This document shows positions 1 to 53,547 of a stretch of DNA of 64,000 nt, in pieces. The position numbers and the translations under genes are program-made. Below the pieces are notes generated by a model. That model saw only the letters and a program-made list of their open reading frames with translations, was not told the origin of the DNA and searched no databases. The stretch covers positions 29,312,383 through 29,376,382 of the forward strand of contig NC_053119.1 of the NCBI RefSeq assembly GCF_010015445.1, given 5' to 3'. Numbering within the stretch: the first letter of the stretch is position 1; every line of letters starts with the position of its first letter. The stretch is from Perca fluviatilis. Lineage: Eukaryota > Chordata > Actinopteri > Perciformes > Percidae.

Positions 1-110
1 AGAGAGCAACGCAGGCATATCAGTGGCGCCGAAATGAGGTAGAGAAATCCGCGTTGCTATTCGGTCCGGTAGATACGGGTCGTTAAGGCACAGGTGCCAT
101 ATTAGCAGCG
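1..110. repeat. Dispersed repeat shared with 7031-7110
   Basis: The first 90 bases align by eye with 7031-7110, sharing CGCAGGCAT, CGTTGCTATTC and GTAGATAC blocks. The family is not identified. Confidence 0.55.
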
Positions 111-599
111 GGTCTACTCTGTACCAACCCTAGCAACGACGCTAGCAAAGCAAAGCCAGTCCTTCACTAGCCTATGGTGCGGTGGTCTCTTTTAACTACA
201 ACTTCTTTCTCTGCATTGAGTTGACAACCCTCTCAAATATAGACACACAAACGGAACAAATAATAAGTCTCAGATCCACTGTCTGTTATGGAGGAAATAT
301 TTATTCATAGTCTGTGATTGCAAAATTCTAGCTTAATTATTGTGACATGACAGCATGACACGACAGCTATCAATATCCAAAGTAGCCGAACGTCATGTCG
401 CCTGTTCATGTTTTTTCTCGAAGTTGGCAGTAACATGTCATATGTTTTTCATTAAATATATACGACTTATAAGAATTTAATCCTTACCGTTTTTTTCCGA
501 GGAACAGCTCCTTCCTTAGGCACTGGATGTGGTCTGCTCACTCTGCTGGTAATTGACTCTAGGGGCAGCGTGCGTCCAACACGTGTTCCACAACAACAA

Positions 600-721
600 C
601 ACCAGGCTGCCCGCAGATGCGCCTGCCTATTAATCGGCTTGATATTGGCCGATGCCGATTATGTAAAAAAAAAAGCCCAAAAATCGGCCGATTAATCGGC
701 CGATTAATCGGCCGACCTCTA
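600..721. mobile_element. Right end of a hAT-type non-autonomous element
   Basis: Repeated ATCGGCCGATTA blocks end in CGACCTCTA, the same terminus as the complete element at 20199-21531. The left end is not in the window. Confidence 0.6.
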
Positions 722-1038
722 GTCGCTGCTTTGCATTTTTAAGAACTATGATAATCTGGCCATGGGTCACAGCTCTCAAGTTCGCTCTTACTCATACAAC
801 TGAAGTTAAAGTTACATCCAGTTACTACTGTCCTTCAGTGTTTTTTGCTGTTTGCGGCCGCAGAACGTTGCCAGCAGAAACACTGGTACAATTACAGGTT
901 TTTCTCTCCTGCGCAACAAAATATACAGCTGTGCAAATAACAATTTAAACTGTAGGCAACTGTTGCGCTGAGTCCAGTTACAGGAGATCCTGTGAGCGAG
1001 TGGGGGGGAATTTTATCAGTAATTGTCAGGACTTTTTC

Positions 1039-1050
1039 TATGTATGTATG

Positions 1051-1105
<55 letters not shown>

Positions 1106-1126
1106 ACATACATACATACACACATA
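1039..1126. repeat. TATG/TA/CATA compound microsatellite
   Basis: A near-palindromic array: TATG units, then about 24 TA dinucleotides, then CATA units. The Tc1-like element starts in its right edge, and similar CATA units resume at 2765-2832. Confidence 0.9.
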
Positions 1127-2764
1127 CAGGGCCCTTGCGAAAGTATTCGGCCCCCTTGAACTTTTCGACCTTTTGCCACATTTCAGGCCTCAAACATAAA
1201 GATATAAAACTGTAATTTTTTGTGAAGAATCAACAACAAGTGGGACACAATCATGAAGTGGAAAGAAATTTATTGGATATTTCAAACCTTTTAAACAAAT
1301 AAAAAACTGAAATATTGGGGCGGGTACAAAATTATTCAGCCCCCTTAAGTTAATACTTTATTTAGCGCCACCTTTGGCTGCGATTACAGCTGTAAATTCG
1401 CTTGGGGTATGTCTCTATCAGTTTTGCACATCGAGACTGACATTTTTGCCCATTCCTCCTTGCAAAACAGCTCGAGCTCAGTGAGGTTGGATGGAGAGCG
1501 TTTGTGAACAGCAGTTTTCAGTTCTTTCCACAGATTCTCGATTGGATTCAGGTCTGGACTTTGACTTGGCCATTCTAACACCTGGATATGTTTATTTGTG
1601 AACCATTCCATTGTAGATTTTGCTTTATGTTTTGGATCATTGTCTTGTTGGAAGACAAATCTCCGTCCCAGTCTCAGGTCTTTTGCAGACTCCATCAGGT
1701 TTTCTTCCAGAATGGTCCTGTATTTGGCTCCATCCATCTTCCCATCAATTTTAACCATCTTCCCTGTCCCTGCTGAAGAAAAGCAGGCCCAAACCATGAT
1801 GCTGCCACCACCATGTTTGACAGTGGGGATGGTGTGTTCAGGGTGATGAGCTGTGTTGCTTTTACGCCAAACATAACGTTTTGCATTGTTGCCAAAAAGT
1901 TCGATTTTGGTTTCATCTGACCACAGCACCTTCTTCCACATGTTTGGTGTGTCTCCCAGGTGGCTTTTGGCAAACTTTAAATTACACTTTTTATGGATAT
2001 CTTTTAAGAAATGGCTTTCTTCTTGCCACTCTTCCATAAAGGCCAGATTTGTGCAGTATACGACTGATTGTTGTCCTATGGACAGAGTCTCCCAGCTCAG
2101 CTGTAGATCTCTGCAGTTCATCCAGAGTGATCATGGGCCTCTTGGCTGCATCTCTGATCAGTCTTCTCATTGTATGAGCTGAAAGTTTAGAGGGACGGCC
2201 GGGTCTTCGTAGATTTGTAGTGGTCTGATACTCCTTCCATTTCAATATTATCGCTTGCACAGTGCTCCTTGGGATGTTTAAAGCTTGGGAAATCTTTTTG
2301 TATCCAAATCCGGCTTTAAACTTCTCCACAACAGTATCTCGGACCTGCCTGGTGTGTTCCTTGTTCTTCATGATGCTCTCTGCGCTTTACACGGACCTCT
2401 GAGACTATCACAGAGCAGGTGCATTTATACGGAGACTTGATTACACACAGCTGGATTCTATTTATCATCATTAGTCATTTAGGTCAACATTGGATCATTC
2501 AGAGATCCTCACTGAACTTCTGGAGAGAGTTTGCTGCACTGAAAGTAAAAGGGGCTGAATAATTTGTACGCGCCCACTTTTTCAGTTTTTTATTTGTTAA
2601 AAAAGTTTGAAATAGCCAATGAATTTCGTTCCACTTCATAATTGGGACCCACTTGTTGTTGATTCTTCACAAAAAATTACAGTTTTATATCTTTATGTTT
2701 GGGGCCTGAAATGTGGCAAAAGGTCGAAACGTTCAAGGGGGCCGAATACTTTCGCAAGGCACTG
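1127..2764 (-). mobile_element. Tc1-like DNA transposon, full length but defective
   Basis: Inverted terminal repeats of about 220 bp (1127-1347 and about 2545-2764) start CAGGGCCCTTGCGAAAGTA and are flanked by TA at 1125-1126 and 2765-2766, the Tc1/mariner target duplication. The minus-strand transposase gene lies between them. The outer flanks are CATA microsatellite on both sides. Confidence 0.93.
1330..2371 (-). pseudogene. Tc1-like transposase, frameshifted
   Basis: The protein would cut and paste the surrounding element. From 2371 downward the paired helix-turn-helix DNA-binding region is readable (KKISQALNIPRSTVQAII, GRPSKLSAHTMRR). A reading-frame change near 1990-2020 moves the catalytic half to another frame, where all DD34E positions are visible: Asp in WSDETKIELF, Asp in QQDNDPKHKA, Glu in SPDLNPIENLW. 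A second frame change near the C terminus replaces the usual ending. The copy is therefore inactive as it stands. Confidence 0.9.
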
Positions 2765-2832
2765 TACATACATACATACATACATACATACATACATACA
2801 TACATACATACATACATACATACATACATACA
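2765..2832. repeat. CATA microsatellite
   Basis: About 16 uninterrupted TACA/CATA units directly following the right end of the Tc1-like element. Confidence 0.95.
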
Positions 2833-3005
2833 CATGTATTTTGTATATACTCTGTTAACATATTATATTGAAAAGCTGCTTTTGTCAGTGTACGGTCCTT
2901 GGAAGTGTGTAATGCCCCAACTACATATTCTACACTGAAGTGAATAATGCATAACTATGAAATGATAAACAATTCAGAAACACAATACTGGAATGATACA
3001 TGATT

Positions 3006-3095
3006 TTATATATATATATATATATATCATATATACACACATACACACATACACATACATACACACACACACACACACACACGTATGTATGTATG
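3006..3095. repeat. TA and CA compound microsatellite
   Basis: A TA run, then ACAC and CATA units, then a CA run and GTAT units. Confidence 0.9.
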
Positions 3096-3147
3096 ACAAA
3101 TGAATTAAATCAATTCATCGTCCGTCCTGTGGGGGTCAGGGAAACAC

Positions 3148-3544
3148 TAGTCTCGCTTTGCCAGACCATCCACACGCTGCGGATGGGAGGGTCTGGCTAC
3201 TCCACACAGCATTCCGGGATGGGAGACAAACGTGCTCTGGTTTATTGGCATTTCTTTAAACCAATCAGAATCGTCATGGATCGGCGCTAAGCTCCACACG
3301 GAGCCACTGTATAGTCGTGTGAGAGAAAACTCAGATTTGACAGACCGACATAGCTAGCTGTCTCATTTTACCATGCACAGATCTGAGGAGCGGGTAACCA
3401 CAGTCCTCATAAATCCACTGGAGTTTAAAATTCCAACACAAAGAAAGCAGAAGGAAACGGACATTGGCGAAAATATACGCATCCGGCGGAATTTCATGCA
3501 GCCCTGAAGCAATCCCGGAAGTGGAACGTCAAGGATATAGACTA
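3148..3544 (+). mobile_element. 397-bp non-autonomous DNA transposon with 9-bp target-site duplication (TAGTCT family, copy 1)
   Basis: The element starts TAGTCTCGC and ends GATATAGACTA. It is flanked by GGGAAACAC at 3139-3147 and 3545-3553. A subterminal inverted repeat, CCAGACC...GGTCTGG, lies close to the left end. There is no convincing coding frame. Related copies are at 25861-26577 (reverse), 62511-63494, and diverged at about 27249-27652 and 62080-62275. Confidence 0.88.
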
Positions 3545-3762
3545 GGGAAACACTAATATGAATAACATGTGAGAGAGTCCATTTTTGCTCCCTGCAAGTA
3601 TAACATACAGTACCGGGGCATAACACATGACACCATAACCTAACATTGCTAAGTGCACTTGATTTCAGGCAGTTAATAAAAGAAAAAAGGTGGAAAGTCA
3701 CTTTGCTCCCATTTCAAATGTCCTCTTTTAATTGCCTACCTGTACTTTTTTTTCTCTTTTAA

Positions 3763-38280
<34,518 letters not shown>

Positions 38281-40065
38281 GGAGCGCCGCGTCCCGACCT
38301 CATCCGCAAAGCCTGTGGAGTTCAGCTGGTAGTAGAAAATAAAACCTCCTCCTTTTTAACTCGTTCTGTGTTTATATTCATGTTTCGGTGGATGGAAATA
38401 GAAAGCACTCGGACACTAAAGCTCACCCCTCTATCCGCAACCTAGGTAGCAGCAGACAAAACTCGCCCCCCAAGTTTGAACCTGACTCCACCCACTGTGC
38501 CTGCGAGTTATTAGACATCAAATGCACCCTAATCTGATTGTTGTTGAGTACATTCAGGTTGAAGCAAGGCTGTGACTGGGGTTTTCAGCCTCTACAAGAC
38601 ACACAAACACAAACACACACACACACACACACACGCACACACCGCAGAAACCATCTCAAGTGTTTTTAGCTAACTGATCAGAAAGATGTTCTCTGAAAAG
38701 CTGAATCCAGAGAGTCTAGGAGTGAGCTTTGATGTTGTGTGTACAGGATCACATAGTCAGCTGTAATTCTCAGTCTGTACAGTTTCATCTCTATAAACAA
38801 AGTTCCACACCCTCCCTCCCTCTCTCTTCTCTGTCCTGTCCTGTCCCAGCTTTCTCTTTCAGGGTTCCCCTCACTCTCTGTACATTTTATACTGTATTAT
38901 GATAATGAAAGATGAACTTAGCCTCTTCTCTGTTTCAGTATCACGGCACAATATGTTTGTACATATTTAAAGGTTGTTAACCACTTAACTGTTATGAAGT
39001 GCTTTTCATGTGGTTTCAGGATAAAAAAAAAAAAGAATAAATAAAAAAAAAAGTAAAATGTTTTATCCTGTTTTACCTTGATGTACAACATCACTGCTGG
39101 TGTGTTTGGATAAGGAGACGCCTGTAAAGAGCTCAATTTGTAGCTGTGTAAATGCAGCATATGACTCTGAAGTCCTGCTTGCAACTGGGAGCATCGGATC
39201 ATTTGGAATACTTGCAGAAAGTTCACGTTTGCCATGTCTGCATCAGTAAATGCAGTAATGCAGTCCAAATGAGGGTTAGGGTTGTTTGGTGGCAAGGCGA
39301 ATAGTTGACGCCTCTTTCAAAATGGCACAGTGCAGATAGGACTTACAAGATCCAGCACTTACTTTAATCAACAAAGTGTCTGATTTCTATCAATGTTAGA
39401 CATTTTTGCTGCAACAAAAGAAGTTGGTCTGCATTTACACAGTGACATCGAGCCCTCCTGTCTTTTTTTTTCTGGCCCTGACGAGGCTCTCAAAGCCACA
39501 GCTGGTGTTTGAAGGAAGTTATTTGTCTATTTTAACCAGGTGTTTGGACAGGGTTACATAGGGAGTCTGTCCAGTTTTATTCTGAAAGCGTTTGGTGGCC
39601 CTATATTAAGCCCTTGTTTTTAAGATCAAGGGTTTTCACTCCTCAGATTTAAAAGGGACACTAGTTTTCCGATTTTTCCTCCTAGCCGAACTCTGAATGA
39701 TCAAAGCCGGCGGACTAGTAGGTACAAGGTTAAAAACTACCGCTTTTATTGTGGAGAAGTGGCACAATTTAGCACGACCCGCTGTTTTTTTTCAGCCAAC
39801 TGGGACTCGAGTATGTCCCTTCTAAAAGCAAGCTGAGCTGCTTTTCAGGAGGACAAAGCAGAGCTGTATACAGGCTTGTTAGATCTGAGAAGTGGGTTGA
39901 CATTTGGCTGTAAATACTGTATTTAATATCCTCCACTAACACCTTCCTTGCGTTATTTAACAGCAGCCTCTCCGTTGTGTTTGTAGGCTTAAACAGTATG
40001 GCATGACGTCAGTGATTGTTTTTATTTCATCGTGTAAATAAAGTTTGCATTAACGAAACCACTGT
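38281..40065 (+). other. ckap5: ckap5 3' untranslated region (extent inferred)
   Basis: The sequence after the stop has no conserved frame and no obvious transposon. AATAAA signals lie at 38338-38343 (very early) and 40037-40042, the latter followed by T/G-rich sequence. A CA repeat lies near 38605-38640 and an A-rich run near 39025-39055. I infer that the long form ends near 40060. Alternative short and long ends are possible. Confidence 0.55.
40037..40042 (+). promoter_or_regulatory. Distal polyadenylation signal of ckap5
   Basis: AATAAA followed about 40 bases later by T/G-rich sequence. An earlier AATAAA at 38338-38343 is only about 60 bases after the stop. Confidence 0.5.
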
Positions 40066-40234
40066 GTAATTAAGTCATTGTTTTGATGATGATGATGGCC
40101 TTGTTAGTCATCCCAAATAAAAAAAAAAGAACAACAAATAAGAGTTTGTGTAATTAATTTCCATTTCCTAGTGGGGAAAAAGCACAGCTTGACTGTAGAT
40201 GGTTCAAAGGTTCAAAATGCTGTGACTTCTAAAG

Positions 40235-40860
40235 CAGTTGTTCTCAACCTGGGGGTTGCACGGTAATTTTTGGGGGTCACCAGATAGTTGTGGAGAAACA
40301 AATTCAATAACGTGAAGTATTTTTTACATTTCTGTGTGAGTTTGGTACATTTCCTGTGTTCTATTCAGAGCTCCATTCACAGAAAGGGGTCTGAAGGCAG
40401 GCCTGAAAGAGGAAAAAGTCCATAGAGCCTGGAGCACACTGGACAAGGCTAGGTGCTAGCTGCTACAACTAAAACTAAACAGTCATTAAAGCAAAGCATT
40501 ATTTGGTTACACGCAGCAGAGCATTCACAAAAAACACTCAAAATCAGCAGGTGTAGGGTGCCTGGGTAGCTCACCTGTTGGAGCCATGCCCATGTGCAGA
40601 GGCTCAGTCCTTGACGCCTGCGGCAATTTGCATGTCTTCCCCCTCTCTCTCTCCCTCCCCCCTTTATTGTCTACATCTGTTTTATCTATTAAAGGCTAAA
40701 ATGCCCAAAAAAGAAATAAAAATCAGAAGGTGTGTAGAAACAGCAGTTTACACCGGTGCAGCTCTCTTTCTCTCCTTGTCGAAGACGGTGGGAGGCGGTC
40801 ACAAATACCAACCATATTATTTTGGGGGGGGTTGCGACTTCAAAAGGTTGAGAACCACTG
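40235..40860. mobile_element. hAT (Charlie/Tip100-like) element with 8-bp duplication and nested SINE
   Basis: Starts CAGTTGTTCTCAACCTGG and ends GGTTGAGAACCACTG. TTCTAAAG flanks both sides (40227-40234 and 40861-40868). A SINE sits inside at 40557-40718. Confidence 0.9.
40557..40718 (+). mobile_element. tRNA-headed SINE, copy 2, nested in a hAT element
   Basis: The head GGTGCCTGGGTAGCTCACCTG has lost its B box. The tail TATTAAAGGCTAAAATGCCC is kept. Flanking duplications AAATCAGCAGGTGTAG and AAATCAGAAGGTGTGTAG differ slightly. Confidence 0.82.
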
Positions 40861-41270
40861 TTCTAAAGCACAGGGAGCACATTACCCCAGAGAACCTATG
40901 ACCAAGTGTGCACACATCTAGGCAAAAATACTCAGGTGCAAGGCAATACTTAAACTGCCAGGCCCAAAGGTCTGAACACTATGGGTCCAATAAATATTTA
41001 TATCTCTCAGACAGCAAAAAGGCATTTCTTGTAGAAGAAGCAATCCGCTCAAATCGCCATCACCGGCTGATGAGTAGACCGCAGGGAAAAAACGGACACC
41101 ACAAGATGGCGATCACAAACTGTTAATGGGATACAATATTAATATAGCAGAACCTGAAAAACACATGGTGGTCATTTAGTCAAAGTGTTTACAGATGGAT
41201 GCTGTTAATGTGAACATCAAATGCAAAATCTCTCCCATACATATTGTCTTATGTGTACAGAGATCTGATT

Positions 41271-41710
41271 CATGGTTTCCGCGGGGTCTTGAAAAATGTC
41301 TTAAATTCATTGAAGTATTGTGTTCTAGGTCTTAAATAATTTTAAACAGGTCTTAATTTTCCTACGTCCATGCAACCCTACCTCATTATGCTCTTTTTTT
41401 TTTTATTTCTTGGTTTTGTAGTTCTTTCTTTTGCTAGTCCAAATATCATTTCGCTGTATTATGACTACAAATGAGACCAACATATAACTTATATTGCAGC
41501 CAATCAGCTTTCGTGTTATCGGTGCGAGACTCTTTCTGATTGTAACACAGCCATAAAACAGATTTTATTCTTCAGCTATGGGGAAGTGCAAGCTTAGCAA
41601 TACTTGGCTTGTAAAAACTGAATTTAGGGCTCAGTTGATGTGATAAAGGTCTTAAATTTCATTCATAATGGTCTCTTCAATTTGACTTTGTGAAAGCTGC
41701 AGAAACCCTG
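41271..41710. mobile_element. 440-bp element with 5-bp target-site duplication (CAGGGT family, copy 2)
   Basis: Starts CATGGTTTCCGCGGGGTC and ends GCTGCAGAAACCCTG. TGATT flanks both sides (41266-41270 and 41711-41715). The interior aligns with 32556-33104 (ATGACTACAAATGAGACCAA). Confidence 0.8.
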
Positions 41711-42203
41711 TGATTGGAGATGGATGTTTTGTGATTAGCCTATAGGCATTTTGGCTTGCCTGTTCACATTTATATTTTAAGCCTCTGCGGCATCCGTCTG
41801 TAAATCAATTGAGAAATGGACACAAGTGACTACCATGTGTTTTTCAGGTCCTGCCATATTAATATTGTATCCTGCATAACTTTGTATTGTGATCGCCATC
41901 TTGTGTTTTTTTCCCCTGCTGTCTACTGATCAGCAGCCGATTGTGATTTGAGCTGATTGCTGCCCCCCAAAAAAAGCTCTTTTCTCTTTCCCACTTGCCT
42001 CTCTCTATCTTGTAGATTGAACATTTGAAATGTACTACCTTTGCTGCCATTCAAAGTAGGTGATTTGTACAGCACACATCAGCTGGGTTTAGACTAAACC
42101 ACGGATTCAGTTCAAATCTTATAAAGGACACAGCAATGAGGTTTGATAGATAACATGAGCTTGTTCTAGATGGCACAAGTTTAAACAAGGTCTTCAACCT
42201 TAA

Positions 42204-42693
42204 AGTTCCCATGACATGGTGCTCTTTGGATGCTTTTCTATAGACCTTAGTGGTCCCTTAATACTGTATCTGAAGTCTCTTTCCCGTAATTCAGCCTTGG
42301 TGCAGAATTACAGCCACTAGAGCCAGTCCCACAATGAGCTTTCCTTAGGATGTGCCATTTCTGTGTCTGTAGCTATTGGAGAGAGGGGGGGGCAAGGTGG
42401 CAACTGCCACTTTGCTCGTTTGAAAGCCATGATGTCTCTCTCTCTCTCATAAGTGGGCCAAAATCTCTGGATGGGCAAAGCAGAGAAAGGGGAGGTAACC
42501 TTGCTCCTTATGACCTCATTAAGGAGCAAGATTCTAGATCATTTTTCATTTTCTCAAAGGCAGAGCAGGATACCCAGGGCTCGGTTTACACCTATCACCA
42601 TTTCTAGCCACGGGGACCATAGGCAGGCTGGGGGAATGCATATTAATGTTAAAAAAAAAACTCATAAAGTGAAATTTTCATGCCATGGGACCT
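42204..42693. mobile_element. MITE with TTAA flanks
   Basis: Starts AGTTCCCATGACATGG and ends GCCATGGGACCT in inverted orientation. TTAA lies at 42200-42203 and 42694-42697, as for piggyBac or Kolobok-type insertion. No coding frame. Confidence 0.72.
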
Positions 42694-42997
42694 TTAAGCC
42701 AGAGCTAAGCTAACGACTTAGCCTATAATGTTTAGTTTAAAATATGTTGCAGTTTAAACACGTACATGTTTATACTGTGTATAGCTAATGCTGACAGAAC
42801 ATTAGCTCACTGCAGAGTTACAAATGAAGCTTCACTGTAATGTTTTTCATATTAGTAGACAACACTAAATGAGACTTGTCAAGATTTATTTGAGAAAATA
42901 TAAAGAATACAAATGTGCATGGAAAGAACAATTTGTACATTTAAGAATTTTAAACATTTCAATCTACAAATATCTAAAATCAGCAAGCTCAGCATAC

Positions 42998-43003
42998 TTT
43001 ATT
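42998..43003 (-). promoter_or_regulatory. Probable dbx1 polyadenylation signal
   Basis: AATAAA on the minus strand, about 270 bases after the dbx1 stop. A second AATAAA lies at 42885-42890. Either would give a 3' UTR of 0.3-0.4 kb. Confidence 0.45.
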
Positions 43004-43273
43004 TTACTGTATATAGATATACTGAACTACATATACAGTACAAGTAATATAAACAACACTGTACAGACATATGGCACAGGGGCAATGGTTGAGAAAATAC
43101 AGCTATGTACAGAGAGCAGATTCAAGCACTTCTGGTATTCACTTTCATTCACCAGTTTTCTTTGATAAATCCTCTTTTTGTCCTGCCATCCTTGCTGACA
43201 GTATCTTATTGTAGGGGACTGTATAAAAACGAATCAAGAGTGTAATCAGATGTCTGAATCTTCTATGAAGGTC

Positions 43274-51185
<7,912 letters not shown>

Positions 51186-51338
51186 GGTTGTCCGACCTGG
51201 AAAAGTTTCCTACTCTTTTTGCCCTTGTTTTTTTGTTTTTTTTTTTGGTGCAGAGATGTCTTCAGGAAAAATAAATAACAACCTAAACAACACACACTCG
51301 CTCTGCGCTCTATGTGTCTCTGTGCCCTCTTGGAAAGG

Positions 51339-51345
51339 TTTTATA
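51339..51345 (-). promoter_or_regulatory. Probable dbx1 TATA box
   Basis: TATAAAA on the minus strand, about 155 bases upstream of the ATG, which would leave a 5' UTR of about 120-130 bases. CCAAT boxes lie farther upstream at 51451-51455 and 51481-51485. Confidence 0.5.
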
Positions 51346-51450
51346 CAAGGGAGTCACTCCTACGCAACTCAAGCACATGTGCACGCGCACAAGTTCAACC
51401 CTCAGCCCCTCTGCCTGAATCTCTTTGAACATTAAGTCCAGGCCAAGGGG

Positions 51451-51485
51451 ATTGGTCAACGGTGCTCTGATTCTTTTGTGATTGG
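51451..51485 (-). promoter_or_regulatory. Two CCAAT boxes upstream of dbx1
   Basis: ATTGG on the plus strand (CCAAT on the minus strand) at 51451-51455 and 51481-51485, about 105-145 bases upstream of the TATA-like motif, a normal NF-Y spacing. Confidence 0.45.
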
Positions 51486-53547
51486 ACTTCAGTCAAAAAT
51501 AACCTATTTTATTATTTGATTGTTTGCGAGAAGCTCATAGGACCTGCAGATGTCATTACGTTGCAAAAATGAGATGCACACATCAACAAGTGGACAACTA
51601 GTGGTCAAGGTGCATTCATTCTGAACTGATACAAAGGAATTTGATCATTTGTGATAGCTGCGTGGTGTTGTCTCAGTGCCGGTTGACAACATGAAGCTCA
51701 TTCACATATGAAAGCCGCATAGCCTCCCGCAAAATGTTCAGTCCAGACAGAAACATTCAAATAAAATGCTTGAATAAAGTGAATTTGGAAAAACAACAAA
51801 AATGCAGCTGTGCGTTTGCTCCTTTTTCAATTTTAGCATGCATAACTTGCAATTTTTAAACATTTTGTACAAATATATGAAAATACCATAGGCCTAATAA
51901 TAATAATAGTAATAATAATAATAACCCCTCTTTCCAAACACAGGCACGCACACTAATTAAATCTGACCTTGCTCTTGCGCTTCTTCTGATCTCATTAAGC
52001 ATGAAGCGCTCGTCGTCCGCGCGCCCACTGTCCGTTGTTTCATTCCTTAGTTTCTTGCTGTCTGTGAAAGCAGCATCAGTCAAAGCCGAAAAGAGCTTTA
52101 CGGCAGTCCAATGAGATAATCCTCTATTAGTCCCACAACGGGGAAATTTGCATGTATTAAAGTCTCTTGTTGGATCTAATTATGAATTTAATGACACGAT
52201 TTAGGCTATTAACTGAAAAATCTGGCAATAGTTTAGGCTATAGCCTATCATAGGTCCTCGCTTCTATCATCGGGATATAGGCCTACTGATGAGAAATTAG
52301 TCAGGCACGTAATAACTCAACAGTTATTAACTCAAGAGAAAGTGTCTGGGGAGAAGTTCCACGTGAATCCTGACTTGGTCATCATCCCTCATCAATTACC
52401 TGTCATTCAGTGTACAAGTTGGACAGACAGGTGGCCTTTCCGCTTAAAACGATTGAAAGGGAGAAAGACTTAAAGTCAGCTTTGTTCTGGTCGCCTTTGA
52501 TCATGGTGATCGTCTGAATGTCCCCTGTTGACTTGAATGAGTTTAAACGAGTCAAAGTTCAGAAACACAGAACACACTGAACGTCCCATGCTCACTTAGC
52601 CTAAATGGAGAAAATCGTCATTCAAAATGATGGCAGCAGGCTAGTTGCGCAAACAGGCAAATGTTTTTGTTGACCTTCAGCTCTTTTTGCTGCAGCTAAT
52701 ACTTCAATTTTTCATAACAGGTCACTTTTTTTTACTGCTGTTTCCATGTTGTCTCCATCAACCTACAGCTACACAGTGGTTTCAAGCCGCCACATCAACT
52801 CAACAACTGGAAAAGGGAAATTGAATGCTATGCTCCTAATTTAGGCTACCTGAGCATTTGCGGCAATTTCTCTGTGTTCAAATATTTGTCATTCATGTTT
52901 TTTATGGATTGAGTTTGCTGCTATGACAAACAATTGCAATTTTTAAATAAACAGGTTGTCTCTGTGGTTGTGATCTGACAGCAGACAGCTATAAACTGTG
53001 TTGGATGGACTTCAGAAAGACACAGGTGAAAGAGGAACAAAGAAGCTTTTAACAGAAGATTTGGTCTGAGACTTGAGTGGTGTGAGCTCAGGGTGCACGA
53101 TAAGACCTGTGACTAATGACATTTGAGCACGTGCTGCTCTCCCCTTCTATGTTCATCTTCCATGTAGCCTTTATTTCTCTGGAACAAGCCTAATTTCTCA
53201 CACTCTTTCTCCAATGTCACTGACATTATGTTATGTTCAGTGAGCAGTGAAGGTATAGGAATAGCTGAACATATAATAACAATAACTGGCATCTCTTAGA
53301 TAAACCTATTACCTGGGTTCTTATCTTGATTTATCCTCCAATGAGGTAGATGCTCTTTGCCAGCTGTACTCTGCTCTGCATTTATTGACACTGGAAGCTG
53401 ACACCTCAAAACTTTTCTGTTCACAAGTCCATTCTGTATTTTAATCCTGTCTAAGTAACAACCAGATGAACGCAGAATTTGTGGTCTCATATAGGTCTAC
53501 CATATGGTACCAAAAAAAAGTTACATAGCAAATCTATGCCTTTACGG
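51486..53547. other. dbx1 upstream region without visible genes
   Basis: AT-rich sequence with a TAA run near 51895-51925. No transposon boundary, RNA gene or conserved coding frame is seen. Regulatory elements for dbx1 could lie here, but I cannot point to a specific site. Confidence 0.5.

Noticed and set aside
1598..1846. Plus-strand open frames across the Tc1-like element
   Set aside because: Shadow frames of the minus-strand transposase.
2765..2832. CRISPR-like array
   Set aside because: Periodic CATA units are a microsatellite without spacers, in a vertebrate genome.
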